From CBDAPE01 sp965198325 (GTDB taxonomy: Bacteria > Pseudomonadota > Alphaproteobacteria > UBA828 > JAPUJA01), in NCBI GenBank assembly GCA_965198325.1, contig CBDAPE010000018.1:496001-560000 (forward strand): a DNA stretch of 64,000 nt. The letters run 5' to 3'. Positions 27,141-36,030 of the stretch are shown here, piece after piece (positions within the stretch are counted from its first letter, which is position 1; the number at the start of each line of letters is the position of its first letter). A model generated the notes under the pieces. It was not told the origin of the DNA and searched no databases. It was given only the letters and a program-made list of their open reading frames with translations. Position numbers and translations under genes: made by a program.

Positions 27141-27719
27141 ATGGTCCAAATGGGTTTTTTCGACATTGCGAAGCGGTATGCGGGCCTGGATGCCAAGAAC
27201 GATCCGTTGGCGAGGATCGACGAGGTGGTTCTGTGGGCAGCCTTTCGTCCGCGTCTGGAGACTGTGTGGCGCCGGCGGCCTGAGGAGCGGAAGTCGCCGG
27301 CGGGCCGGAAGCCTTGGGACGCTGTTGTGATGTTCAAGGCGATCGTTCTCTGCGAGCTTTACAACCTGTCGGACGAGCAGGTGGAATACCAGCTTCGGGA
27401 TCGTCTTTCGTTCATGCGGTTCTTGGGTCTGGGTCTCGAGGACAAGGTCCCCGACGCCAAGACGGTGTGGCTTTATCGGGAACAACTGGCGCGGGCGGGC
27501 GTGATCGAGACGTTGTTCGAGGATTTCGACGGCTATCTGGAGCAGCAGGGCTACCTGGCGATGGGCGGCCAGATCATCGACGCTTCCATCGTGCCGGCGC
27601 CCACGCAGCGCAACAGCCGGGACGATAACGCGCGGATCAAGGAAGGCGAGACGCCCGAGGGCTGGGAGACCCAGCCGGCCAAGCGGTCCCAGAAGGACAC
27701 GGACGCGCGGTGGTGGGCG
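27141..27719 (+). pseudogene. IS5-family transposase, 3'-truncated
   Basis: From ATG 27141 the frame reads MGFFDIAKRYAGLDAKNDPL, VMFKAIVLCELYNLSDEQVE, RLSFMRFLGLGLEDKVPDAK and GGQIIDASIVPAPTQRNSRD, the N-terminal half and first catalytic Asp of an IS5-group transposase. After KDTDARWW the similarity ends and an unrelated tail follows to 27887. The C-terminal Asp and Glu are missing, so it is inactive. The upstream 150 bases (26967-27140) likely include its left end, but I could not identify an inverted repeat partner. Confidence 0.8.
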
Positions 27720-28017
27720 CAGTCTGCCGCGAACCTGTCTCCGTGCAGGGCGTCAGAAGTCTTGGCACTGGCGAATCCAAGTGGGACCAAGTGGGACAGA
27801 GGTAACAGAATCAAGGGGTTGAGCGAGGCGATTCCTGGCGTGAAGCGGGCGACGGGCGCGGTGGAAAGTCTTGGCACTCGGCGCTGATAACGGGGCGTGA
27901 AACGGCGATTTACCGGCTGTTTACGCTAGAAGAAATGCGGGCGATCGAGGGCTCCGAAAAACTGGCAAAATTTGGTGCGATTGAAGAGCCCGAATTGTGG
28001 CTCCGAGGGCGTTGATT
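27720..28017. other. non-coding stretch with short direct repeats
   Basis: This stretch has two copies of AGTCTTGGCACT (about 27758 and 27867) and a tandem AAGTGGGACC/AAGTGGGACA. Its first 30 bases (GTGGGCGCAGTC...GCGAAC) also occur at about 56427. It looks like an element edge or old attachment region, but no gene can be read. Confidence 0.35.
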
Positions 28018-28305
28018 TCAGTCGCCAAAATCCTCGTCGTGATTCTCGCCGTCCCTCGGGGCCGGCACGACCAGCCCATCGAAAACGGCGGGCAAGGTTT
28101 CGCGGAGCGGCGGATGCTGAATCGGCCAGTACTCGTCCGCGAGCAGGGTCAGGAATTCAACCGGGTCGTGGGCCGGGTCGACGAGGTCCCACATTCCCCA
28201 CGGGTCGCCGATCGTGACCGGCTTGGGCGCCTCGAACCGCTCCCGGATATAGGCCACTTCATAATGGTCGCCGGCGACGGTTCCGGCCTCGTCATCCCAG
28301 GTGAA
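28018..28305 (-). pseudogene. C-terminal part of an unidentified acidic protein
   Basis: The minus-strand frame reads FTWDDEAGTVAGDHYEVAYI, PKPVTIGDPWGMWDLVDPAH, EFLTLLADEYWPIQHPPLRE and ends GENHDEDFGD. The composition and continuity look like real coding sequence, but the 5' part is replaced by an IS6 fragment at about 28299. I do not recognise the family. Confidence 0.5.
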
Positions 28306-28500
28306 GGCGAGGTGCTCAAGGTTTTTGCCACGAGACGCCGGGATCGCAGGGCAGCGCTGAAGTTTCTGAAACGGACGATGAAGCGCTACGGCCGGCCCGG
28401 GACCATCGTAACGGACCGGCTTCGGTCTTACGGTGTCGCGATGAGAGAGATCGGCATCCTGGAGCATCAGGACCGTGGACGATGCCTCAACGATCAAGCA
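28299..28500 (+). mobile_element. IS6 transposase internal fragment
   Basis: The plus strand reads GEVLKVFATRRRDRRAALKF, RYGRPGTIVTDRLRSYGVAM and REIGILEHQDRG, the middle of the IS6 transposase with the second catalytic Asp. Both ends of the element are absent. It is more diverged than the intron-bearing copies, so it is an older relic. Confidence 0.8.
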
Positions 28501-28724
28501 ACGACATTTGCGTCCAGGCCACGCGCCGCAAGATTCCCATGGGCACCCGCCCGGATGCTGGCCGCGACAGCCGCGGCACCGTCCTCGGGATCATGATCGG
28601 CGGCGAGGATTGTGCCCCGCACGCGGCCGGCAAGGTCCGGAAAAGACGCGGCGGCGGCGATTTCGCTGCGACGATCCGGGACTGTCCGGGATCGTCTCGA
28701 GTATCGGCGCGGCGCGGACACCGG

Positions 28725-29654
28725 TTAGAAGAAAAATTTGAGGCCGAGCGAGACGGCCCAGAAGCTCAGTAGGGGCGCCGAAATACCGTAATGGACCGGC
28801 GCACCGCCTGGCGCGACTGTCGACGCGTGCCCGCGCAAACTTCGCCATGCGTTGCCGTCGTCGCGGAAATCGCCAAGGGCACTTCCGTAGCGGAACTTGG
28901 CCGTTAGCAGGCGCCGTTCGGTCAGGGCGTAATCCAGTCCGGCCATCAACTGGTAGCCCCACAGCCAGTCAGACAGAGTCTCGCTTGCGTGAGATACCTT
29001 GTTCGCCGCGCCGGAATGCCGGGGCGGATCCAGTGCGCGTAGCGCTTCCTCGCCCCGCCGGATCGAGGTCGCCGAATAGTCCATCTCCACCCGAGACGCC
29101 CCGACGCCGACGCCGACATAGGGCGTGAACGCCGATGCGCCCAAGTCTGGAAAGTCGTAATAAAGATTGGCGAAGAAATTGTCGGCGCGAAGTCCGCCGA
29201 TCTCCTCGTCGCGTACGGAGAACTCCCTTTGCTTGGGGTCGCCGGGAACGAACAGGCTCACCTTTTCCCCGCCCTGCCAGCGGTGGAAATACTCGGCCTC
29301 GATGCGAATCGGTCCGAGGCCCGTGTAACCGATATGGACGCCGGCCAGCACGCCGGCGCCGAGATCGAACTCACTGGCGCTCGACGGAAGGTTCCGAGGT
29401 TGGCACCGTTCGGCGGGCAGCGGCAGCTGCTCGCCACCGATGACGATCGGGTCCAGCCACTGGTCGCAGTTCGTCGGGATGCCAACATTGGTGCGCGTGG
29501 ACTCGAGCGACCGCGCCACCGACACGCCGAGGTCGGCGCCGAAATAGAAACCGCGGCCAGCCTCGTCCGCCGCCGCGGCCGTCGCGACCACCGTCGCGAC
29601 CGCCACCAGAACCGCGACGGCAAGACCGTGCGTGGCATGGCGCATGGATCGCAT
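28725..29654 (-). CDS. outer-membrane beta-barrel protein, paralogue 2
   Basis: A 309-residue predicted outer-membrane barrel with an alanine-rich signal peptide (AVAVLVAVATVVATAAAADE) and mature start GFYFGADLGVSVARSLE. It has two Cys in the first long loop, IRIEAEYFHRWQGG, FFANLYYDFPDLG, FTPYVGVGVGASRVEMDYS, WLWGYQLMAGLDYALTE and a C-terminal FFF, a barrel insertion signal. It shares the strand order and the same boxed motifs with the proteins at 17643 and 42221. It stands alone and is read away from the DUF429 gene; the upstream 300 bases to 29973 hold one copy of a dispersed repeat and no gene. Function is unknown; adhesion or porin roles are guesses. Confidence 0.82.
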   Translation of the reverse strand: MRSMRHATHGLAVAVLVAVATVVATAAAADEAGRGFYFGADLGVSVARSLESTRTNVGIPTNCDQWLDPIVIGGEQLPLPAERCQPRNLPSSASEFDLGAGVLAGVHIGYTGLGPIRIEAEYFHRWQGGEKVSLFVPGDPKQREFSVRDEEIGGLRADNFFANLYYDFPDLGASAFTPYVGVGVGASRVEMDYSATSIRRGEEALRALDPPRHSGAANKVSHASETLSDWLWGYQLMAGLDYALTERRLLTAKFRYGSALGDFRDDGNAWRSLRGHASTVAPGGAPVHYGISAPLLSFWAVSLGLKFFF

Positions 29655-29914
29655 GCTTTCCTGTCTGTCGCGGGTGCCTCAAGCGGGGCCCCATTTCCAG
29701 GCAGCGTAGCGCACGGCAACCCGCCTGTCCCGCCCGTTTCCATCAGGCATCCGAAGCAATGGCTGGGACCTTTTCCGCTTCAGGACGGCCACGTGCTGGC
29801 GGGGACGAGGATTTCTGTGTGGGGCGTCGCGCGGCCGATGGAGGATTCGCGGAAGACGACGGTGAGGACTTCGATGGCCTTGTGCCTGCCGGAAAGGATA
29901 TCCGAGGGTGATGC

Positions 29915-29959
29915 AAAATTCCAAGGTCCCTGCCGCAGATGGAATAAATGGGAGAGACA
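29915..29959. repeat. dispersed intergenic repeat, copy 1
   Basis: The core CTGCCGCAGATGGAATAAAT resembles CTGCGCCGGATGGGATTAAT at 32348 and CTGCACCGGATGGAATTAAT at 33556, each preceded by a T-CC-GG-T block and followed by GGAGAGA or a similar string. The function is unknown; it may be a remnant of a small mobile element end. Confidence 0.45.
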
Positions 29960-29973
29960 GCCTGCGGGGCCGA

Positions 29974-30735
29974 TCAGAAAACCATTTCCATCGCCAAGCT
30001 GTGGGCGTCCAGGGGCAGATCGGCCGGCAGCGTGCTGTGACAACCCAGCGCAAGACGCGCCGCCGACCGGCACAGGGCCAGCGCGTCGAGAATATCGTCC
30101 TTAGCCGCGCCGGAGCCGCGCGTTCGCTCCAGCCATTCTAGAACCACCGCCCGGTCGATGAAGCTGGTCAGCGCGTCCAGACGTTCATCCCGGCCTGCCG
30201 CTTTCTTTTTGTTGTGTTCCATCGACCGCCCAGCTGCCATGTAGAAGGATAGTTCGGGATGGCCTTCGCGGAAGGCCCGATTGCGGGCCGACGCGATGTA
30301 AGCATCGACTTCCCGGATTTTAGGCAGGATTGCCCACATCTGCATGTTCACTCCGAGGCCATCCTGCTTCCTGCCCCAGGCATGAGCACATTCACGGCTC
30401 TTCATCGACAGCAGCGGTCGCCGCGCGCCGGTGAACACACTCCTGCCGCGCTGAGGCCCGAGAATCCTGCGCACTTCCAGATCGCAATCCCGCCGTCCGC
30501 TGTCCGGCAGGCCGATCGGGATGTCGATCAGAACAATGCCGGTCTTCGGCAGTTCGGCCAGCGCCCTGAAGACTTGCTTGTCGAACCGACCCTCTTCGTC
30601 GCGCCGGACCATCACCCAGCCGCGCTTGCAGCCATCAACCCCGGCGATGGACTGGCCACGCGTCGGCAGTTTCGGGTCGCCGCACGGTAGGTCGGGCGGA
30701 GCCAATGGCACCTCCTCATTCTGTCCCACAATCAC
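29974..30735 (-). CDS. DUF429-family protein (predicted RNase H-like nuclease)
   Basis: A 253-residue protein of the DUF429 family, which is predicted to adopt an RNase H-like fold. Visible landmarks are SIAGVDGCKRGWVMVRRDEE near residue 29, TGIVLIDIPIGLPDSGRRDC with the second acidic residue, RRILGPQRGRSVFTGARRPL, and the late REGHPELSFYMA and AKDDILDALALC motifs, all typical of the family. The biochemical role is not established. The start may be the GTG at 30735 or the GTG two codons later; both lie next to GGAGG. Three palindromic sites lie 120-230 bases upstream. Confidence 0.85.
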   Translation of the reverse strand: MIVGQNEEVPLAPPDLPCGDPKLPTRGQSIAGVDGCKRGWVMVRRDEEGRFDKQVFRALAELPKTGIVLIDIPIGLPDSGRRDCDLEVRRILGPQRGRSVFTGARRPLLSMKSRECAHAWGRKQDGLGVNMQMWAILPKIREVDAYIASARNRAFREGHPELSFYMAAGRSMEHNKKKAAGRDERLDALTSFIDRAVVLEWLERTRGSGAAKDDILDALALCRSAARLALGCHSTLPADLPLDAHSLAMEMVF

Positions 30736-30854
30736 CTCCAGTGACCATCGAAGCGGCCCTGACCGCTATCCGAGTGTAACCAGAGGCCCAAGCGGAGCGG
30801 CGCGTCCTACCCGTCAAGAGCACGCTGCCACAAGCACGCTTGCATCGCCAGAGA

Positions 30855-30966
30855 ATGCTGATCAGCATCCGCATCAACCCCTTGGATTCCCTGCCTTTCG
30901 GCGAGGCGAATGCTGATAAGCATACGACGCGGTTAGGGGAGTTCCTGCGTATGTGCTCATTAGCAT
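30855..30966. promoter_or_regulatory. three palindromic 14-bp sites, candidate operators
   Basis: ATGCTGATCAGCAT at 30855-30868 is a perfect palindrome; ATGCTGATAAGCAT at 30910-30923 and, on the other strand, ATGCTAATGAGCAC at 30953-30966 are variants. All three are next to a GAATGC-type flank. They sit between the minus-strand DUF429 gene and the UPF0149/bactofilin genes, upstream of DUF429. Repeated palindromes in a promoter region suggest binding of a dimeric regulator; none is encoded nearby. Confidence 0.45.
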
Positions 30967-31033
30967 TCGCCGCCGAATGCACGATGAACGCCGGAACGGA
31001 GCGTTTTGCGACATGAAATCCGCCGATTCCAAA

Positions 31034-31420
31034 CTAAATATGGCGCCTGTAGATGAACTCCGCCAGAACGGCGCGCGAGGCTTCATCGGGAGGCTCTCCG
31101 CCCGCGAGAGCGGCGATCAACGTCAGCGCCCGACGGTCGTCCTCCCGGAGCTCCCGCCGGGGCCAGCCGTCCTTGAGAATCCGGACGCCTTGAGCGAAGC
31201 CCCGCTCCCAGGCCATGAAATCGCCCTCGCCCAGTCCGGCGAGGAGTTCGTTATACCGTCCCGCCGCCGGCGAAAGGAATTGTTCCAGCGTCCGGTCATC
31301 ACCCATGCCTCGGTCCCGCTCCGCTACGGCGGAGAGCCAAACACCGGGGCGAGGCACCAGGGGCGCGAGCGCGGCGGCCGACAGATGGCCGTCGAGTCGT
31401 GCCGGCGGAGCACTCGTCAA
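31034..31420 (-). CDS. UPF0149 (YecA/YgfB-like) family protein
   Basis: This 128-residue protein has the UPF0149 layout: ARLDGHLSAAALAPLVPRPG and VWLSAVAERDRGMGD at the N-terminus, RYNELLAGLGEGDFMAWERG in the middle, FAQGVRILKDGWPRRELRED, then LTLIAALAGGE. The LDG...P...WL and W-GF-G patterns are characteristic. The role of the family is not known. It lacks the C-terminal SEC-C zinc motif of longer YecA proteins. It lies 15 bases after the bactofilin gene, so the two are probably cotranscribed. Confidence 0.7.
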   Translation of the reverse strand: MTSAPPARLDGHLSAAALAPLVPRPGVWLSAVAERDRGMGDDRTLEQFLSPAAGRYNELLAGLGEGDFMAWERGFAQGVRILKDGWPRRELREDDRRALTLIAALAGGEPPDEASRAVLAEFIYRRHI

Positions 31421-31435
31421 GAGGTCTCCTTCCGG

Positions 31436-32062
31436 CTATGCCTCCGACACGCCCGGTTCCGTTAATCCGTCCGCGCCGTCTCCGTCGTCCGTCCCAAGCT
31501 CGTGTTCCTCCGCCTGCCGGGCGTCGACGGGGACGGCGGTCTCTGTGGCGTGCCCATCGCCCGCCGTAAGCCGGCCCGAGGTTTCGCCGCCCGGCTCGAT
31601 CTCGATCTCGCCGTAAAAGATCTCACCGTCGATCTTGCCGCCGGCACGCACGGTGAGCCGCCTGCGTACGACAAGTTTGCCCGAAAACTCGCCCGAGATG
31701 TCCGCGTCCTCGACTTCCACCAAGCCCGAGAACCGGCCGCTTCGTCCGATCTGGATCTCGCGCCCGTTCTGCAGGGTAGCGTCGACCGTGCCCTCGACCA
31801 CGAGCAGATCGCAGGACTCGATTTCGCCCGACATCTCGACGTCCTTGCCCACAGTCATGCGCTTGTTCTCCGAACGCGAGACAGCGCCGTCCCCGGCGGG
31901 CCGGGAGATCCCGGGCATGCCGGGCAGCCCCGGTGCCGGAGGCTTGGAGGTGGCCGGGGTCGGTACGTAAGTCGGCTGGGCCGTGCTCTTGGGATCGTCG
32001 TTGTCGGGCGCCGTTTCCGGCGCAGGTTTGGCGCTCTCCTCGTCTTTCTTGCGGTCGAGCAT
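31436..32062 (-). CDS. bactofilin-family cytoskeletal protein
   Basis: A 208-residue bactofilin, a self-assembling beta-helix polymer that positions envelope enzymes. The central domain shows short repeated turns: MTVGKDVEMSGEIESCDLLV, VEGTVDATLQNGREIQIGRS, GRFSGLVEVEDADISGEFSG and GGKIDGEIFYGEIEIEPGG. It is flanked by a proline-rich N-terminal tail (PTYVPTPATSKPPAPGLPGM) and an acidic C-terminal tail, as in other bactofilins. I chose ATG 32062 (MLDRKKDEE); the open frame runs further upstream without similarity. It is followed by the UPF0149 gene. No M23 peptidase partner, common beside bactofilins, is present here. Confidence 0.88.
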   Translation of the reverse strand: MLDRKKDEESAKPAPETAPDNDDPKSTAQPTYVPTPATSKPPAPGLPGMPGISRPAGDGAVSRSENKRMTVGKDVEMSGEIESCDLLVVEGTVDATLQNGREIQIGRSGRFSGLVEVEDADISGEFSGKLVVRRRLTVRAGGKIDGEIFYGEIEIEPGGETSGRLTAGDGHATETAVPVDARQAEEHELGTDDGDGADGLTEPGVSEA

Positions 32063-32596
32063 CGTCTTCGTCCTTTCGCTTCGCCATCGCGGGTCTGGAA
32101 CGTGTCTCGGGATCCGAAGGGCTATAGGCCCTCCTATAGATTTCATCCGGCGTAGAAGTCCAGGCCTTTCCGGGTGATGCCGATAGTGTTGGTGGCCTGC
32201 ACACGATCCTGCTTCCCGGCATCTTATCGGGCTTTTGCAGTCGCACCGTGCGACAGCTTGAGATCATCGCGCCTCATCATCAACTGGACGTTCTTTGGCG
32301 CAACCAGCCAAGCCAATCGCTGGGGTGCCTTGAATACCAGGGTTTCTGCGCCGGATGGGATTAATGGAAGGGACAGGATGGTCGGCCGACAGAAACCTGC
32401 ATGATCTCGCCGCCTCAACGAGAAGCCTTTCTCCCACTCTACGCCACATTGAGAGTACCGATCTGCACGCCACTCGGATTAGTTTTGAGCGCGAAGTCTG
32501 TGTAGAGGACCATGCGATCGCTTCTTTCCACCGGTCGACGCCCACTACCGCCGGTGCGGCGAGACCCATCTGAATTCCATGAGGTCCGGCCAGTGC
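32063..32596. other. non-coding stretch with hairpins and a dispersed repeat
   Basis: This holds a perfect hairpin CTATAGG-CCCT-CCTATAG at 32122-32139 in the likely bactofilin promoter region, a palindrome GTCGCACCGTGCGAC at 32240-32254, and the second copy of the dispersed repeat at 32322-32375. No open frame shows family features. Confidence 0.4.
32322..32375. repeat. dispersed intergenic repeat, copy 2
   Basis: GGGTGCCTTGAATACCAGGG followed by TTTCTGCGCCGGATGGGATT; it matches copy 3 at 33531 at about 40 of 50 positions by eye. Confidence 0.5.
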
Positions 32597-32890
32597 TTAT
32601 TCCGCCTTTTCATTCTTGGACACGATGAAACCCGACGCTCCCTTACCTTTCGCGCGACGCAGTGTGTAGCCACGGTTGCCGAGCTTGAACTCTGGATCAT
32701 TCTCGAATCCCGAGAGAGCCTCGATGATCTTCACCGCGACGGGATCGGTCTTGTCTTTGGCCTGCGGGGCTGCCTGGCGCGCGAGCCACTTTGCGAATAC
32801 GTCCTCGGCGAGGTCATCCCCGACAGATCTCCGAAGCGCGTTCAATTTCCTCAACTGGCCCTTCGTGAGTTCACTTTCATCGATCGCCAT
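32597..32890 (-). CDS. small hypothetical protein
   Basis: A 97-residue protein, MAIDESELTKGQLRKLNALR at the start and KGKGASGFIVSKNEKAE at the end. It is charged, with no signal peptide, membrane segment or cysteine. A good ribosome site (AAGGAG, 9 bases before ATG 32890) and an even amino-acid composition support it as real. The first 45 residues look helical (LRRSVGDDLAEDVFAKWLAR). I do not recognise the family. No operon partner is evident. Confidence 0.6.
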   Translation of the reverse strand: MAIDESELTKGQLRKLNALRRSVGDDLAEDVFAKWLARQAAPQAKDKTDPVAVKIIEALSGFENDPEFKLGNRGYTLRRAKGKGASGFIVSKNEKAE

Positions 32891-33191
32891 TCCCAGACTC
32901 CTTCATCTGTTGCATGTCCCTGTGTTCCGTAACGCGCTTATACAACGGCCGACCGTACCGGCCACACAGATATTGCCGTTCCCTTCTGACCACGGTAACA
33001 AGCCAGAGCTATTTGTTTCCGATGTGATTTATCGCCGTGAAACCCTACCGGTTTGTGTTCTGCAGAAGCCCGGCTGAGAGAAAGCGGTGTAATCTTCGAT
33101 GTCCATGCCGTGTTGCTTGATCGTGATCCCACCGGGGTTGTTCAACGCTCTTTACATGAGCTTGTACCCGGCGAACGTATCGAGGTCCCCG

Positions 33192-33320
33192 AGGGGCGTT
33201 TCGGTACCGGACATCGACCACGTCGGTGACCTTGTTGGCGCGTAGGATGTTGGCGGCGAAGTCGCGGAATTGGGCGACGATGCCGGGGTTCTCGCGCACC
33301 CGGCTGGTGTCTTCGGCCAT
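33192..33320 (-). pseudogene. ISAs1-type transposase C-terminal fragment
   Basis: The frame reads MAEDTSRVRENPGIVAQFRD, FAANILRANKVTDVVDVRYR and NAP, resembling the C-terminal end of ISAs1-family transposases (usual form EDASRIRKNPGIFARLRSFA, LNILR-NG). Upstream and downstream sequence has lost the frame. It is an old remnant. Confidence 0.6.
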
Positions 33321-33530
33321 GATCCCGTCTCGTGAGTGCAGCGAAGACGGTTCCCGATCTCAGTGGCCGCGGATGGCAGTGACGGTAAATCCTGCTGCCG
33401 GTTTGAAGCTGGCGACATAGCAGACGGTCCCGGTACTGCACCCAAGCCGCGGCGATGGCGCCTTTGCGCTCCATCGTGTCTCAGGCGCAGAGCAGAACGA
33501 AGCCCGACAGCGATAGCACGACGCCACGGA

Positions 33531-33585
33531 GGGTGCCCCAAAATACCGGGGTTTCTGCACCGGATGGAATTAATAGAGGGAAGCG
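33531..33585. repeat. dispersed intergenic repeat, copy 3
   Basis: GGGTGCCCCAAAATACCGGG followed by GTTTCTGCACCGGATGGAAT. It directly abuts the broken end of the glpD fragment, so it may mark the edge of a mobile sequence. Confidence 0.5.
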
Positions 33586-33589
33586 TGGT

Positions 33590-33845
33590 AAAGCGTGCAG
33601 GATGGCGCAGCCAGTCGCCCACGGAGCTGCCGGTCGCGAGATAGCGCAAGCCGCAATGGAAAGATTCGGCTCGACCCGCCGCTGGTTCCCGAGGTGAAGT
33701 CGCCCGTGTAGACGAGAAGTGTCGAATAGCCGGCAGTGGCGAGTTGTTGGGTCGCGCCGACGCCGTTGATGCCCGCGCCGATGACGGCCACGTTGGGGTG
33801 GCGCCCGTCGAGATCCGGAAGATGTGCGCAGTCCATGCCATTCAT
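33590..33845 (-). pseudogene. N-terminal fragment of a GlpD-like FAD-dependent dehydrogenase
   Basis: The minus-strand frame has the FAD-binding start VAVIGAGINGVGATQQLATA, then GYSTLLVYTGDFTSGTSGGS, as in glycerol-3-phosphate dehydrogenase. After SSRIF the similarity (FHCGLRYLATGSSVGDWL) continues in a different frame, so a base was gained or lost. Everything after about 75 residues is missing, with the dispersed repeat at the broken end. Confidence 0.7.
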
Positions 33846-33924
33846 CGATTGCTGCGCGGCTCAATCGACGATCATTAATCGGGTTCGAACCGGTTGCCAC
33901 ACCGAAATGGAGGCGCGGCCGGTT

Positions 33925-35205
33925 TCAAAAGGTGTCGTCGTCTTCGCTCCGGCCGGATGGGATGACATCGGAGGCTGGAGACTCGTCCGCACGCGGGTCG
34001 AGCTCCATGGCATGGGGCGTTGTGCGGGGCAGGGGGCGAAAATCCTCCTGCTCGTCGATGGGCGGCGCCGCACGCCGGCTCATCCGCCATAGGCTGAAGA
34101 GCAGGGTGAAGACGCCGACCGCGCCGCCGAGGGCGAACAGCCCGGCGGGGCCCATTCCCATGATGGCCCCGGAGGCCGCGAGTGGGCCGACCACGGCGCC
34201 GGCGCCGTAGGCCAACATCAGCCCGCCGCTCGCTCCGACCCGATCCCGGCCGTCGATGAAGTCGTTGGCATGGGAGACACAGAGCGGATAGAGAGCGAAG
34301 ACGAAACCGCCGTTGATAGCAGCGACCGTGAGCAAGGCTGCCTCGCCGGCGCCCATGACGGCGATCACGGTGCCAGCGGTGAGCCCCATGGCGGCGCAGG
34401 AGACGGCAATCACCGTGCGCCGGTCGAACCGGTCCGACAACCAGCCAAGCGGCCACTGCAGGACGAGACCGCCCAGGATCGTGGCGGCCATGAAGCGGGC
34501 GGTGCCCGCGATATCGAGTGCAACACCGTCGGCAAATACGGGACCAAGGCCATAGAAGGCACCGACTACGGCACCACTCGCAAAACACCCGACGGTGCCC
34601 AATGGCGAGATACGGTAGAGCCGGCGCAGGCCGAAGTAATCAGTTGACGGCAGGGGCGGAGCCGGCGTTCGGGCGAGCGCCACTGGAACCAGTGCAATCG
34701 ACATCAACACCGAGCAAATGCCAAACAGGGCGAAGGCCGAAGGCTCCCACAGATTGAGCAGAAACTGAGAGGCGCCGAGTGCGAAATAGATCGTGATCAT
34801 GTAGATCGACAGGAACTTGCCGCGGGTCTTGTTGGTGGCGCGATCATGGAGCCAACTCTCGATGCACATGTAGAGCACTGCGATGCAGAAACCTTCGATC
34901 AGGCGCAGCACAGCCCAGAGCGCCGGATCGACGGCAAAGCCGTGGGACAGCATCGCCGCCGAGCAGATTGAGGCGAAGGCTGCAAACGCCCGGATATGGC
35001 CAGCCAGCGCGATGATCCGGTGGGCTGTCACCGAGGCGGTGACCAGGCCGACGAAATAGGCCGCGGCCATCAGACCGGGGATGTAGGCGGGATAGCCCGC
35101 CTGCACGAGACGGACACCGAGCAGGGTGCCGATCAGCCCATTGCCGAGCACCAGCAGCATGACGCCGAGAAACAGCGGCGAGCTGGACAGGATCAGGTGG
35201 CGCAT
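33925..35205 (-). CDS. MFS transporter (YcaD-like)
   Basis: A 426-residue inner-membrane protein with twelve hydrophobic segments, starting MRHLILSSSPLFLGVMLLVL. The motif MCIESWLHDRATNKTRGKFL near residue 105 and RAGY/GASQFLLNL features match the YcaD/Bcr-like MFS group, and LGWLSDRFDRRTV at residue 260 is the MFS motif A-like loop. It should export or import a small solute by proton exchange; the substrate is unknown. I chose ATG 35205; the open frame upstream to 35355 belongs to a transposase relic. The polar C-terminal tail of about 40 residues (ESPASDVIPSGRSEDDDTF) is cytoplasmic. Confidence 0.87.
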   Translation of the reverse strand: MRHLILSSSPLFLGVMLLVLGNGLIGTLLGVRLVQAGYPAYIPGLMAAAYFVGLVTASVTAHRIIALAGHIRAFAAFASICSAAMLSHGFAVDPALWAVLRLIEGFCIAVLYMCIESWLHDRATNKTRGKFLSIYMITIYFALGASQFLLNLWEPSAFALFGICSVLMSIALVPVALARTPAPPLPSTDYFGLRRLYRISPLGTVGCFASGAVVGAFYGLGPVFADGVALDIAGTARFMAATILGGLVLQWPLGWLSDRFDRRTVIAVSCAAMGLTAGTVIAVMGAGEAALLTVAAINGGFVFALYPLCVSHANDFIDGRDRVGASGGLMLAYGAGAVVGPLAASGAIMGMGPAGLFALGGAVGVFTLLFSLWRMSRRAAPPIDEQEDFRPLPRTTPHAMELDPRADESPASDVIPSGRSEDDDTF

Positions 35206-35214
35206 GGTTAGCGC

Positions 35215-35355
35215 AGTATCCGATGGACGTTCTGGTGTAAAGACGGAGCCATCAGGTGTCGGTCGTCTGGCTTCTCTGGTGGGCGCCCCAGCTCGCGGCC
35301 TCGATGTGAACCCCTTGCAGTGCCAGCCGATGACAGTCTCGGGCTTGACGACCAC
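35215..35355 (-). pseudogene. possible integrase-type transposase relic
   Basis: The minus strand reads VVKPETVIGWHCKGF, a string found in the N-terminal part of several DDE (IS481/IS3-like) transposases, and then degenerates. It is in frame with the transporter gene but unrelated to it. Confidence 0.4.
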
Positions 35356-35389
35356 TGTCGACGCTCACGCACTATTAGGATGCTGGGCT

Positions 35390-35690
35390 CGGGGTGCGTC
35401 CATGCACTTCCGAACGAACTCGACGGCGGCACGCATATACCAGGGCAGTCGGCTTCCCGTCCCGTGAAATCCCACATGGCCGCCGCCGCGCGTAACCATT
35501 ACGCGAAGCGGAGGTTGTTCGATGATGCCCGACGTGGGGGAACCCAGGGATCGTCGTCCGCGTGCAGGAGGAGGGTAGGGACGCGGAGCGTGTCGATGTC
35601 GTGGATCGGCGGGCATGAGGCGTAGTAAGTCCGCCGCGTCGCGAAACCCTGCGGCCCTCGCGGTAAACACATTGTCGAAATCCCGAATAC
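35390..35690 (-). pseudogene. C-terminal remnant of a YheT-like alpha/beta hydrolase
   Basis: Reading from the IS6 edge, RIRDFDNVFTARAAGFRDAA, then in the next frame YYASCPPIHDIDTLRVPTLL and LHADDDPWVP (catalytic Asp region), then back in the first frame LRVMVTRGGGHVGFHGTG (catalytic His region) and WYMRAAVEFV. The order matches YheT-type hydrolases. Two frameshifts and the loss of the N-terminal two thirds at the IS6 end make it a clear pseudogene. Confidence 0.72.
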
Positions 35691-36030
35691 GGCAGTGTCG
35701 AAGCAAATCGGCTTGAGCCGGGAAGGAAGCTCCCGTAGCCTCTGCCGATGCACGATCCTTTGCATTATTTCAACAGCTCACCCGAGGTGATCCGCCTGAC
35801 GATGATGATGGACATCCGCTTCCCGTTGTCACTGAGGCAGGTCGAAGATGTGCTGTTCGGGCGCGGTATCGACATCTGCCATGAGACCGTACGGTTGTGG
35901 TGGAACCGGTTCGATCCATTGTTTGGCGCGGAGATCAGGGAGCGCCGGGATCGCAGGGCAGCGCTGAAGTTTCTGAAACGAACGATGAAGCGCCACGGCC
36001 GGCCCGGGACTATCGTAACGGACCGGCTTC
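35691..36030 (+). mobile_element. IS6 deletion derivative
   Basis: It begins with an IS6-like end (GGCAGTGTC, then GCTTGAGCC) and the transposase start HYFNSSPEVIRLTMMMDIRF. GAEIRE then joins directly to RRDRRAALKFLKRTMKRHGR, so the part holding the first catalytic Asp has been deleted in frame. The frame is lost after IVTDRLL. A second stub with the first 21 codons of the same gene (FRYFNSSPQVIRLAVMM) lies at 36237-36300. The 36031-36236 stretch starts with TGTCAACGGCGGAGCC, resembling an IS21-type end, and holds no gene. Confidence 0.75.

Noticed and set aside
33885..33905. GGGTTCGAACC resembling a tRNA T-loop
   Set aside because: No acceptor, D or anticodon stem could be built around it.
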